Positions 1 to 10,890 of a stretch of DNA of 64,000 bases are shown one piece after another (within the stretch, counting starts at the first letter, position 1; each line of letters opens with the position of its first letter). The notes under the pieces were generated by a model, which ran no database searches, had not been told where the DNA came from, and saw nothing but the letters and a program-made list of their open reading frames with translations. The stretch spans positions 124,001 to 188,000 of the forward strand of contig NW_025954978.1 of assembly GCF_022376445.1 (NCBI RefSeq), read 5' to 3'. This stretch comes from Fomitopsis serialis. Lineage: Eukaryota; Basidiomycota; Agaricomycetes; Polyporales; Fomitopsidaceae. The position numbers and the translations under genes were made by a program.

Positions 1-112
1 CCTCTATCCATAAGTACACCGATTGTGATGCATGTAGACGTACTAGGACGCATCCACAGCTTACATACGTATTTGAGTAAGTACTGTAGCACCCCAACGC
101 GGACGTACCAAA

Positions 113-120
113 TGACGTCA
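113..120. promoter_or_regulatory. CRE/ATF-type palindrome upstream of the SnoaL-like gene
   Basis: A perfect TGACGTCA palindrome lies about 105 bases upstream of the start codon at 225. This is the consensus for ATF/CREB-type bZIP factors. The motif is seen directly; its use as a regulatory site is inference, since an 8-mer can occur by chance. Confidence 0.35.
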
Positions 121-224
121 CGCGTTCGCGCCAGTGCCCAAATCGCGCTCTCTGCAGCTGCGAAGTTCAAATAGGCATCCAAGCTCGAATACATCTTCAA
201 CCTCGACAGTATCGCAACGCAAGT

Positions 225-1110
225 ATGCTCGACCTATCCGCCCAAGAAGTCGAACAGCGCTTCGGCGTGCCCGTTCCCATCAAAGCCATGCCCGCACAGC
301 TCTCCGCGCAGGAAGAGCGGAACGTCTCCACGGTCCTGAAGGTGAGTGTAGTCAACAGCAGCAAGCCCGACGGTCACTGAGAACGTGATTGACGGCAGTA
401 TATGCGCACCGCATATTCCTACGAGCTCAATTCGGGTAAAAAGAGTGTGCTCGAGTTCTGTGCGCCGGATAACACATTCTCGGCACCGTCGACGTTCCCG
501 ATGGCGCATACGGTCGATGAATATGCCGAGTAAGTCACACTTACAATTCTACGCAGCGGGCGCGCTGATGTGGTCCTCTGCAGGTCGCACGCAAGTCAGT
601 CCCATTCCGCCCATGAATGCACGCACCTCTGACGTCGCCTAACCCACAGAGGTCCTGAAGAGCCTGAACGACCTCCACATCATCCAGTTCGACGTCGTCA
701 TCGCGAAAGAGGACTTCGTCTCCCTGCGCTACACCGCGGAGGGCACCCATACTGGCGAACCTCACGGCGGGGTCGAGCCCCACGGGCAACATGCGCAGTG
801 GACGGCCCAGGGGTCGTTCATCATGGTGAGTCCGTCGCGACCTACGCGAGTTTGGGAGAGAGACGTTGAGCCACGGGTGTGTACCGTAGGAAGGTGGGAA
901 GATTAAACATTGGTGGAAGGGTGAGTGCAGGCGTGCCGTCATCATGTCGTCGTTCCGTGAGCTGACCGGTATGTGATCGTCCGAAGACTGGGACAAGATG
1001 AGAAGTGGGTTGATCGCGATTCTGATATGTTGAGGGCTTGCTAATCGTATCGTCTTGCAGTGTGGAAAGGCCTGGGATGGGTGAAGCCCACTGACGCCGA
1101 GTTCATCTAA
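225..1110 (+). CDS. SnoaL-like (NTF2-fold) protein
   Basis: Seven exons give a 177-residue protein with all phases consistent: 225-341, 399-529, 584-594, 650-825, 890-920, 987-1004 and 1061-1110. Two exons are tiny (11 and 18 nt). Recognisable blocks are ESHAKVLKSLNDLHIIQFDV, the RYTAEGTH strand, then GKIKHWWKDWDKM and the C-terminal MWKGLGWVKPTDAEFI, which match the fungal SnoaL-like / ester-cyclase-like proteins of the NTF2 superfamily. Members are small cone-shaped barrels that act as cyclases, isomerases or ligand-binding proteins; the substrate cannot be told from sequence. There is no signal peptide, so it is probably cytosolic. The start at 225 is the first ATG of the exon and gives a family-like N-terminus. 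The assignment to the superfamily is good; the enzymatic role is unknown. Confidence 0.8.
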
Positions 1111-2068
1111 ACACAGGGCGTACTTCTGGAGGAACCACTGCAGCTACAGGACCAGTGTCCATACAGCGTAGCCGCATTGAAACACAACCCAATTCGCAGC
1201 GATGATGTCTTCTGCCTTCGTCGTGGTGTTCGGTGCAGGCTTGTCAACAACTTGGCGCGCGGTCCGGGGAGCTCGCGAGGAGCACCGCCGCGATAGGCAT
1301 GGGCGAACGGAAGCATCCACAAGGCACCTCCTGCTGACGTGGTGTGAGAATGCACTTACGGACGCCAAGTCGAATGTAGCACCGGGGCCGGCGGCTTCGC
1401 TGGGCCAGCTGCCTCAAAGAGAATGCGCGGGCAGCAACGCCCATACAAGCTTGATTGAGTTCGTCATGTTACGGTTACGAACAGAGACTGAACAATGCAC
1501 AGCAAAGAAGCAGCGGGTCCGGACACACAGGTGCAAACGAGGCGAGCTTGAGAGAGTTGCAGTCCATGTTTAGCTTGCGCCCGGCTGCTGACAAAAGCCC
1601 GCTCCCACTGAGGCTTTGCAAGCAGCCTGAAGTCGCTGAGCGAGCGGAGTGTTTCGAGGGCAGCCCAGACGTAGCCCCGCCTTCCCGCACGGCCGACGGG
1701 GAGGGGCGATTCTGAGCTCGAGCAGGCCGGCCTGCGGGAAGCAGAGGCGGAGACCGAGGCAGGAGGCGGGGGTGTTGTTAATGGGCGCCTCGCGGGTGCG
1801 CGCCCGATCTGTCACATGACGGGCATCGGTGAGGTGCTCACCCAAGCCGGTGACCAATCTCAGGAGCGAGCGTTAGTAAAGACTGTATATACCTCCACGC
1901 TTATCCCCCTCTCTGGTCTTCTACCACGCCGCTCGTTAACGACGCCTCTGCACGCGCACCCGCTGCTTCGGTCGCGCACCATAGCGCCCAAATCCCGCTT
2001 CGCTACTCTGAATTCTCGGCCTCTGGACCTGCGCGCCCGCTCCGAGCACCCTAGCCACACCCCGCACC
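1111..2068. other. Intergenic, no gene seen
   Basis: Short open frames occur on both strands but none shows family-like sequence or plausible splice structure. The last 250 bases are C-rich and probably form the promoter and leader of the oxidoreductase that starts at 2069. Confidence 0.6.
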
Positions 2069-3071
2069 ATGTCGCGGACGGTCAATTTGGTTGTCATCGG
2101 GGACATAGTGCGTGTTCGCGACCATCGCCTGCGCACCCGCCCGCTGACAGGGCGCCGCAGATCTGCCCCTGGTGCTACATTGGCGAGAAGGAGATGGAGA
2201 ACGCCGTTGAGGCCGTCCGGGATCTGCCCATAACCATCAAGATTGAGCACAGGCCATACCAGCTCCAGCCGTCGCTCCCGGAGGACCAGGCGCTGGTCAA
2301 GCGCGAATGGTACATCAATCGCTTCGGCAAGGAGAAGTTCCAGTCGATCATGCAAATGATCACCCTCCGAGGGCAGCAGCTCGGCCTAAATATGTGAGTG
2401 ACACTGCTTGTGCGATGCCTGCGAGTGGTCTGCAGAATCGTGTCAATGTGGTATGTACAGTCAGGGAGGAACTGATGGAACGTTCGCAGCAAATATGACG
2501 GCACAATCACGCAAACCGTGCGCGCGCACCGGCTAAGCCTCAAGGCACTCAAGGTCGGCGGGCAGCAGATGCAGCAGACCTTCCTGCAGGCGATCAACAA
2601 GGCATACTTCGAGGAGAACCGCAATATCGGTGACTCCGACGTCCTCAGCGACCTCGCGCAGGCGGCCGGGATCATGGCGAAAGACGAGGTGCGTGCGGCG
2701 TGCGACTGCACCGAGGAAGGGCCGAGGATTAGCTGACGCGTTTCCCATTGGTCGTATGGCAGGCGGTGAACTTCCTTGAGTCGGACGACTGCCGGGAGGA
2801 GGTGGTCAACATGATGTCGGAGGCGCGCAAAAAGGGCGTGACGGGCGTACCGTTCACAATCATCGACGGACGGTGGGCGGTCATTGGCGGGCAGACCGCG
2901 GAGGTGTACATCCAGGTGCGTGTTGTATTCCTCGGTGCGTCGGATGGAGTGAGTGCCTGATCGGCGGCCTATGTGTGGGTGTGTACACAGATCTTCAAGA
3001 AGCTCGCACAGACGGAGAAAGTAGTACCTATTTGTGATGTGCAGTCTGGTCCTGTGTGCTCAGATCCGTGA
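2069..3071 (+). CDS. FrnE-like DsbA-family oxidoreductase
   Basis: Five exons (2069-2107, 2161-2393, 2490-2688, 2763-2915, 2991-3071) encode 234 residues with every phase matching. The N-terminus MSRTVNLVVIGDI runs straight into ICPWCYIGE, the CPWC redox motif near residue 15 on the first helix of a thioredoxin fold. Downstream are HRPYQLQP, the helical insert (QQMQQTFLQAINKAYFEENR) and the cis-proline strand GVTGVPFTIIDGRWAVIGGQ, the order typical of FrnE / DsbA-like family (PF01323) proteins. These act in thiol redox reactions or as disulphide isomerases; 2-hydroxychromene-2-carboxylate isomerases share the fold. No secretion signal is visible, so a cytosolic role is likely. Length is normal for the family. 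Confidence 0.9.
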
Positions 3072-3648
3072 TTTGGCTTGCAGGAACTCCCGTGATCGCT
3101 TCGCGCCATGACATCGTGCGTTTCGTTGGGGGAGGGAGACGGCTGGGGAGGACGACGGTGAGATTCCCGTTCATGTTGTGCCACACTAGATGGGAGGCCG
3201 GTGGGACTCGGGCGAGCTGGGCGGGCGCGGACAGATTTTCGCGGTTGGGGTCTGGAGGTTGTTGTGTTAGTACGTATCTTGTTGTATTAGTCTTATTACT
3301 TGTTTTGCTCTGCGTTCTATCCTACTCCTTACTCCGCGACAGCGTGCCTCACAAGACCAATACAAGACATGTCAGCACTGCGGATGATGTCGCCGGGCGC
3401 CACTGCAGCCAGTCGTGTGCGCAGTGCAGGAAGGTGCAGCCACCGAACGGACGATTGTGGCGGTGGCTGGTGGCGCGCCAAGGCTCGGCATGGTGCAGCG
3501 GGGGTGTGACGTCAGGCCGTTGCAGAACCGCCCGCCGCGGCTCAGGCTGCTCCCTGCTTCGCTCAAAACTCGCCTGCTGCAGCGATGGAGCCGCCCAGAG
3601 TCCCGCTAGTCCCTCCTTTGCACCACCGCCCCCTCCCAGCTGCCCACG
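3072..3648. other. Intergenic region / promoter of the Sfk1-like gene
   Basis: No supported gene. A pyrimidine-rich stretch (about 3605-3640) immediately precedes the next start codon and is a plausible core promoter or leader. Confidence 0.5.
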
Positions 3649-4675
3649 ATGTTTCTGGCGTACAAGCACTACTACTGGGTCTACGCGTGGATACCCGTCT
3701 TTGGCGCGTTCATCTGGTTTGGTGAGTCGCTCCGGGACCTGGTGCGGTGAAGGATGGCGAGCTTACGCACGAGGCAGGCACGCTATGGGCGATGCTAATT
3801 ACTTGGCTGGCGACGGGGAAGCCGCAATATGTCACGCAGCAGGGGAGCATCGCGTACATCTCAGATGTCGGCGCGAGCTACCTCAAGCCCTTGTTCATCG
3901 TGTGCTGCTGTATAACGGGCGTGACATTCTTCCTGACGCTAGTGGTTGAGAGATGGCTGCGGCATTCCGGGAGGTGCGTACTAGTCACGCTACTGTCAAC
4001 GCGAGCACAATCTGAGACTGAGCGATGCGCAGGCTGCACCCGAATATGCGCCGACGCGAGCGCATCTTCTCGACGCTGGCCGTCCTCGGCTCGTTCATCG
4101 GCGGCGCGGGACTCATCCTCCTCTCCATCTTCGACACGGGGCGGCACCAAAGCCTGCACCGAGTCTTCCTGCTCGTCTTCATCATCGGAGTCGGGCTCTC
4201 TGCCATTTTCACCATCGTCGAGTACCGCTGGATCAACAAGGATTACGACGGCCAGCGCAAGCTCCGCATCGCATACATCGCCAAGGGCATCATCGCCGTC
4301 GTCCTCATCATCCTCGCCATCGTGTTCGCGATCACGCTGTACACGACGGCGGACGTGGGCGCGGTGATCGAATGGGTCATCGCGTTTGGGTACACGTTCT
4401 ACCTGCTGACGTTCTACTACGACCTGAGGATGTCCCGGGGGATGCGCAAGGGCGCGTACTTCGACCAGGAGCTGCTTGGCCGGAGGAGCGTCGAGAGCGG
4501 GGGCACGGCGGGCACGATGCGCCAGGTCGGTGGGTCGGCGTACGGGAACGGGGGAGTTGAAGGGAACGGATACGGCAATGGATACGGCAATGGACACAAT
4601 GCCGGCCAAGGACCGTATGGCGTACAGAACGCGGGAGGCGCGAATTTGCAGCCTGCGCGTGCGGCTGGGTATTGA
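3649..4675 (+). CDS. Frag1/DRAM/Sfk1 family membrane protein
   Basis: Three exons (3649-3721, 3778-3973, 4033-4675). The protein opens with MFLAYKHYYWVYAWIPVF and shows a set of hydrophobic segments (for example KPLFIVCCCITGVTFFLTLV, STLAVLGSFIGGAGLILLS, VFLLVFIIGVGLSAIFTIVE, IAVVLIILAIVFAITLY and AVIEWVIAFGYTFYLLTFYY). An ISDVGASYLKP loop and the IFDTGRHQSLHRVFLLVF block are typical of the Frag1/DRAM/Sfk1 family (PF10277). Yeast Sfk1 is a plasma-membrane protein that supports PI4-kinase Stt4 and phospholipid asymmetry; that role here is by family only. The C-terminal tail is a low-complexity Gly/Tyr/Asn stretch with repeated GYGNG units. Both splice junctions keep frame. Confidence 0.85.
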
Positions 4676-5059
4676 GATGAAGTAGACTTTTAGAAGGACT
4701 GGCGTTGACGATATACGTATACGACGAATCACTACTACTACGCGTTGCGAATCGCGGACTTTGATACCTCCAAAACGAATACTGTACAACCAGTGCGTGC
4801 TAATGATTAAATCTCTTGTATCAAATAGAACAATGATCCACAACCTTCGCCAGTTTTATATCGAGAGCGTATACCAAGTCCACATATCGAAGAAGGAGGA
4901 CGACAAACCGAAATGAGCGCGTCTGAGGAACACGCTCCAATATCAGTCACGTGCAACGCGTCGCACTGCTTGAGCGCGCCTTCTCGCCAGCTCTCAGTCA
5001 CCTCAGCTACCCAGGGCCGCCTCGCTCGTCCAAGGCCTTTACACAATCTCTCCTCTAAT
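4676..5059. other. Intergenic, no gene seen
   Basis: AT-rich 3' flank of the Sfk1-like gene followed by a short promoter region for Vps51. Nothing else is supported. Confidence 0.6.
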
Positions 5060-5799
5060 ATGTCCCATTCAACAATATCCCTCCCATCCTCAAACGCGCC
5101 CTCGCGCTCCCGCACCCCAATCCCCGACCTCCTTCCTCGCCCCTCCGCGCCACCATCCCCGGCTCGCCCAATACACCTACCCCCGCCAACATGCGCCGCA
5201 TCTCCAGCACCAGCCCGCTGGTGCACGCCGGTGCGCTGCCCACTTCTCCGCCCCCGGGCCGAGGGTGTCCCCGCCTGCGGGTGGCGAGCGGCAAAAGACG
5301 CGTGCGAGGGACTTGTTGAGGAAGCACTACGGCCTGGGCGTGGGCCCGCCGCCGCCACTCGGTGGGCCGGCGAGGGTTGCGGACCCGATGGACTTGGGTG
5401 AGTCTGCCGTGTGGATGCGTGCGGCCTCGGTGACTGATGGGTTGACATGCAGACTCGTCGGCGTTCGACGCGAAGGCGTACTACGGGCAGCTGATTACGA
5501 CAAGCTCGCTGCCCTCGCTGCTCAAGCGCGAGAACGAGCTCCTCTCCGAGATGCGCGAGCTCGACAGCGAGCGCCAGAGCCTCGTGTACAACCACCACCA
5601 CGAGCTCATCGCTGCTAGTGACACTATCGCCGCGGTACGTCCTCTCGCCCACCGTTCGTTCACTTTGCTGGTGTACTGATGGATGAGGCTGCAGATGAAG
5701 TCCCGCGCGGACCACCTGGATGCGGACCTCGACCTGCTGAGGGCAGCGTTCTCCGAGATATCACGTCTGTCGACGGAGATCACAGGACGAGACTCGTAG
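5060..5799 (+). CDS. VPS51: Vps51, GARP tethering complex subunit (two frame slips)
   Basis: The conserved block is unmistakable: TRARDLLRKHYGLG, then DLDSSAFDAKAYYGQLI, SLPSLLKRENELLSEM, LDSERQSLVYNHHHELIAA and MKSRADHLDADLDLL, ending with SEISRLSTEI. This is the Vps51/Vps67 domain (PF08700). Vps51 joins Vps52, Vps53 and Vps54 in the GARP complex that tethers endosome-derived vesicles at the late Golgi. Introns at about 5400-5451 and 5636-5695 splice cleanly. The serine/proline-rich N-terminus starting at 5060 changes frame twice: once near 5150 (an A-P-P-I-P-G reading needs one extra C) and once at 5263-5265, where GGG would need to be GGGG to join PPPGRG to VSPP. Both look like single-base losses. 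Length fits fungal Vps51, which lacks the long metazoan C-terminus. Confidence 0.82.
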
Positions 5800-7244
5800 C
5801 GGGATCTCTATCGAGTTAGCTCTTCATTGCAGCTGCACGAACGGTATCGCGCAGTGTGTCGGCAAGCCTGCGATCCTCAGGCATGCACAAGGCAGAAGTG
5901 TACGCCGGAGGATGACATTGAGGCGTCCACACCAGGGCCTGTCACATTACGGTTTGCAAGGCCATCCCGTACCTCGATCGCGCTCTGGGTAGATCGCAAG
6001 GCGCGCTGGGTAGGCACGGGCTCGCCGGCGGGAGGAGGTTGTGGTTTTCTAACTGTACTTAGGTATTCTCTTTATTCCGCCGCTCGCTAGAATAAGGCTC
6101 TTTCTCCGTCGAACATGTTGACCCCGTTTCTCACACTTGTTTCTCGTTGTTGTATGCAGTGCCGACGAGCTAATCTGAGTACAAACTTTGGCAGGTCACA
6201 AGCTGTCACAAGGTCATCCAGCAGTCCTGCTTGTGGCTCTGGGAAGGGTTCCTCCTCCTAAGTCTCTAACAGTGCATTACGCATAGCGGTCTAGTAGGTA
6301 TTGCTCAGGTCCTGCGGTTACAGGCTCACGCTCGCCTCGCGGCCCTCTTAGCCAAAGTATATTATGGGCATTGACAGACCCCAGAGCCCTGGGCGGACGA
6401 AGCAGGACAGCTGCATCGCTCACAGAATGAAATGCGCTCGTCTGTGCTAGTCATGGTACGGCTGCCAAGATTGACGTCGGGCAGCTCGCTGACGCACGAA
6501 CTCTCAGATCTCAGCGCGCACATCATAAGCGGCGCGAACGTGACCTCTGTCGGCGTTGTTACTGATAAGTAACAGTGTAGACGTCCCGATGTATTCAAAG
6601 CAGCGAGCCGAGCGGAGGGTGCGTGCCGTGCCTGTGTCTCGCAGGGATATTTACTGATGTTGGCTCACAGGGAACATCGTCGCGCAAGTGTTGTGCTACC
6701 TTCGATGCCTCCGCGAACGCTATGTCGCGCGTTCGTCGTGTCCCTGCGAGAAGGCACGCGTGCGACAGGGCTGCGGGTCAATTCAACTTGAGTACTAGTC
6801 AGGCCTTGGACCTGTCTGCCAGGCCTTCAAGTTGTTCAAGTTCATCTGCATCATTGGTCGATGATTGGCAGCTAGTCGAATGATGCTCAAGGTTTCATTT
6901 CAAGTCCTTGCCATTTGCGCAGTGCGTGCAAGGTTAGGACCGCCACCGTTGGCGGCACTCGTTCGGAAATGTTACAGCGGAATCGGCAATTTGGCAATTG
7001 TCATTCTGGCAGGTGCTGGTGCCGCAGACTCTCGACACGGGCAGACACGGGCGACCCGCCTTCGCTTTCATTCTCTGTGCGGCCGCACGGGGAGTCTTTT
7101 AGTAGTGTATATGAAAGCACGAACTCGGGACTGTGGATATATTAAGCTTATGTAGTTCCTCTCAAACGGTCCTTCGGCTAGCCTTTTGTCCTGTTCGCTG
7201 GTGCGCGTATGGGGCTATAATTTAATTTTGCGGATTAAATTTGA
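5800..7244. other. Intergenic, no gene seen
   Basis: About 1.4 kb between Vps51 and the tRNA. Open frames such as 6362-6598 (minus) and 6865-7155 (plus) lack recognisable motifs and convincing splice sites. An AT-rich stretch just before the tRNA (7218-7243) is usual for fungal Pol III genes. Confidence 0.5.
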
Positions 7245-7354
7245 GACACTATGGCCGAGTGGTTAAGGCGACAGATTCGAATTAGTTGGAAGTGCAGGAT
7301 TCGAACAGTATCTGTTTCCCGTTGGGAGCGCAGGTTCAAATCCTGCTGGTGTCG
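7245..7354 (+). tRNA. tRNA-Ser(CGA) with intron
   Basis: Acceptor arms GACACTA and TGGTGTC pair over seven positions, with discriminator G at 7354. The A box (TGGCCGAGTGG) and the B box (GGTTCAAATCC) are both present. The anticodon stem ACAGA/TCTGT encloses loop TTCGAA..., giving anticodon CGA at 7278-7280. A 28-nt intron (7282-7309) follows the base after the anticodon, the canonical position. A long variable arm follows, as expected for tRNA-Ser; the layout closely resembles the yeast intron-containing tRNA-Ser(CGA). Confidence 0.93.
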
Positions 7355-7355
7355 C

Positions 7356-7359
7356 TTTT
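7356..7359 (+). terminator. Pol III terminator of tRNA-Ser
   Basis: A TTTT run begins one base after the discriminator and is the usual minimal RNA polymerase III stop signal. Confidence 0.7.
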
Positions 7360-8545
7360 GCTCCTATTCGCCATCTTCCCAATCATCATTTTACTTGTCT
7401 ATCCGTTGGCCCCTTGAGCCTGCGATTTTCTGAAGCGGTGGTGTGCGTACATTGACCCGCTGATGGGAGCAATGGGTCGCCTTCCATATTGGGGGTACGC
7501 CGAGTCATCCCCGAGGCGTTGTCCGACTCCGGGCCCAACCCGGATGTGATCCACAACCTACGCACGCTAACACAGCCAACCGGCAACTAACAGCTTGGGC
7601 TTGGCGGTATCATTGCGTTGCAGTCTTCCTGGCAAGGTCGTGCTACTCGGGCTGTCATTCAATTCGGGCAGCTTTTCGAGATGTCTCTGCCACTGGCACG
7701 GCGAGCTTGCGATGCTGCCAGTGCCTCAGTAACTTGAAGGAGATCATAACACTGGTCAAGCAAAACGTGCGCTTTGGTCCTCTTGATTTGTCTGCAAGGA
7801 CGAAGGTAACTGCAGTATGTAAAAGGATCATATCTATGCTGACGTGTACAACTTTTTTGTAGCCTTTGGCACACTCGGGCCCATAGATCCGCCCAGAGCT
7901 TCTCGAAGAGCTCGTTCAATCTCAACGGATAGCAGTGCATGGCGTCTACGATGCTGTCAAAGTGGATTACAGCACGTTTCAATGCGTGGCAGAAGGCCGT
8001 ACATATGGCGCCAGCTGAAGCAGGTCAACCCAGCGTCTCAGGCGACGATGCGTAAGATGTGTTGCATTTGCTGGTCCGGCGTGGCGCGCATGACCAGAGA
8101 ATTCCGGGCTGCTCAGTTTATGCGCGGCCAGATTCGAGTATACGCTGACCACTCCGTCAGTGTGTGCGGGTATAACAACCTGTTCTTTGATTGAATATGC
8201 CTAGTGCCTGGTTTGCAGTCTACTGAAGACAAGCACGTCAATGTCTCGAACAGTAATTGCAGCCCTGGACATCGGTCATGACGGCTCATGCCCGTGAAAC
8301 CGAAGGTGGGGGTCGATCAGCGCAGTCCATCGTCTGCATTCACGGTTCTTCAAGTTGATGCGCCGGCCATTTTTTCACTGTGATTCCGCCGCTCAATGCT
8401 GATGAAGCACAGGCCTGACCAGGATGGGCAGCGCGCGTCGTGGACGATGAGACCCGTGAAGACCGAGTACATTGGCATGCTCGGACACCTGTTCAAATAT
8501 AAAAGCACGGCATGGCATCGTGGTCCAGCATTCCATTTCTTCGTC
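7360..8545. other. Intergenic, no gene seen
   Basis: Open frames on both strands (7659-7982 minus, 7844-8194 plus) overlap each other and are not recognisable. The 3' end holds the promoter of the aspartic protease. Confidence 0.5.
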
Positions 8546-10890
8546 ATGATTTTAGGCTCTCTTCTTTTCCTCCTCGCGGGCTCTGCTTCTGCTTTGCGAC
8601 TTCCCGTGCAGCGGCGAGTCGCGGGCCTTCAGCCTCGGTCGACTACCGCAGTCCTCACGAATCCGGATAATGTCAGCAACACTGGGTTCACCGATGCCGG
8701 AAACGGGCTGTATACTGCGACTCTTTACATCCAAGGCGAGCCGTTCCAGGTACGTGGTTTCAAAGGGCACGTCTCTCTTTCAGTTGGGTCCCAAACTGAC
8801 ATGATGCCTTCTATCTCAGGTGCAAATTGACTCGGGCAGCACAGATCTATGGGTCAATAGCGAAAGTGTCGACCTTCAGGGTCTTACCGACACCGGGGTC
8901 CACAGCATTACACCCTATGGGTTCGTCGTGAATTACGCATACGCGTGATACTCCCTCACCTACCTTCGTAGTGATGGCACCGTGGCCGAAGGACCAATTG
9001 TCCTGGCAAACGTCACGCTTGGCGAGTTCACCGTATCGGGTCAAGCGCTTGGTGCGTCGCCTTGGAAAGCCCAGGATGCCTCAGTCTCACGGCCACTTCC
9101 TGACAGTGACTGCTCCTGGCAGTAATGCCACGACCCCTGGTGAAGATCTGGGTCTTCTCGGTGTCGGCCTGTAAGTACTACGTGGCTGCCTGTGGTAACT
9201 GTGCCTCACCGACAGTTGGACTATAGGCCTCTGGGTTCTAGCATTTATCATGATCTGAACGGAACGTCGTTCAATGGTCTGCCTTTCCTCCAAAACGTGA
9301 GTTCCTACGTGCGACGAGAATCTCCACGAGCTTCACACCACCGATCTTAGGTCTTCTACGAAATTGCGGACGAGTCCAAGTTCATTACTCTTCTGTTGTC
9401 GCGAACGGAGCTCGGTGAAGCCTCGTACACTCAAGGCGGCGCACTCACGATCGGTAATATCCAATGCTCGCTTGAGGATAGTAGGTGATTAAGCCGCTTA
9501 TACAGGTGAACTTGTGAGCAACTACTCCGACATCGTGGATACCCCTCGTTTGCCTGTGGTTAACCAGAAGGGGTGGTACACCTGGATGGACGGCATCACC
9601 GTGAACGGCGTATTCTACCCCGGAAATGGTTCCAGGTGAGCCAAATATTCATTGATCAGCCCTTGTAGTATGGCCGGTACTTAATTCAAGCATTTCAAAT
9701 TCAGTGTTGCCAAATATGCATCGGAGTTTACTGTACAACCTGGGGCAAACCAGAGTTTTGTCCTGCTGGACAGCGGGACCTCACTCGGTACGGTCGTTCT
9801 CCCTATCCTCGGAGGCTTCTGATCATCGGGGGATGCTTCAGCCCAGGTTCCCAGATACTATCTGGATGCAATGTTCCAAGACCTCCCTGGCGCCATCTAT
9901 ACCGAGCAAGACGGGAAGAACTACTACACGGTCCCCTGTGAGACCAAAGTCAACATCAGCATGATCTTCGGGTAGGCCTCCTCGCTGCACCCCGCCAATC
10001 GCCGGGACACTGACAGGACTCGGTTGCAGTAACAACAGCTACCCGGTCCACCCGCTTGACTCCGTCTTCGTTGACGTAAACACAACGGGTGCGGTGACGT
10101 GCCGCACTGGTATTCTCAACATCGATGACAGCCCGCGTGCGTTTGTGCATGGCCCACAGAGTTGTGTGTGCGTCTCACGCTTGTTGTGTCGCAGGCTGGA
10201 TCCTGGGCGACACGTTCATGCGCAACGTCTACACCCTGTTCTATCACGGAAACGGCTTCCTGCCGGGCGCCGCTGACGAGTCCACTGCGCCGTACATGCA
10301 GATCCTCAGCGTGAGTTCATCGCTCTTTTGGCATCACCTTTTACTGAGCCCACTTGCCCCGATAGCTGACTGACGCTGACGAAGCATTCGCTGAGTACGA
10401 CGAGATGAACGCGCGGCGCATCGCGGAGAACGAGTACGAGGTCTTCGCCGACCTGTTCAACCTCACCAGCTCCACCGTGTTGGCGGCTTCTGCGACGTAC
10501 ACTTACTCCCTCGTCAACGTCTCCGCTGCCACTGCCACTCCCGCGCCTGCCGACATCTTCCTCAGCACGTCGACCCTCAGCACGTCGGCCCTCAGCACGT
10601 CAACCACGAGCGCGGGCGTGATGGCGGCTGTGGCAAAGGCGCCCGGCTCCGCGTCCGTGACTTCTGGTACGTCCGTGTCACTGGCCGAATGGACAGAGCT
10701 GAACAGCAACATCTACATCATTATCGGGCTACTTAGCGGTGCACTAGCGCTTGGTGTCGTCTGTTTTGTGTTGGCTATTAAGCCCTGCTCGAGCAGGGGG
10801 TACAGCAGGATACAGGGGGTCCCTCCGGCCACGTTCAAGGAACCGGAGTCGACGCCGCTCACGGCTGCTTACCATGACCACAAGCACTGA
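8546..10890 (+). CDS. Pepsin-like aspartic protease (A1) with C-terminal membrane anchor
   Basis: A signal peptide (MILGSLLFLLAGSASA) starts at 8546. An upstream in-frame ATG at 8396 would bury it and is less likely. Two catalytic motifs are visible: DSGSTDLWVN (about 8827) and, in the second lobe, FVLLDSGTSL (about 9760). Several short introns interrupt the gene, for example 8750-8819. ILGDTFMRNVY near the C-terminal end of the catalytic fold is the typical (I/V)LGD.FLR.VY block of family A1. After the catalytic domain comes a Ser/Thr/Ala-rich linker, then one membrane helix (IYIIIGLLSGALALGVVCFV) and a short cytosolic tail. This resembles the membrane-tethered aspartyl proteases of basidiomycetes rather than a freely secreted enzyme. 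Activity is inferred from intact motifs. Confidence 0.9.
10561..10605 (+). repeat. Three 15-nt tandem units in the protease linker
   Basis: Three near-identical units of CTCAGCACGTCGACC encode LSTST, LSTSA and LSTST in the Ser/Thr-rich stalk before the membrane helix. Such units change copy number easily. Confidence 0.85.
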
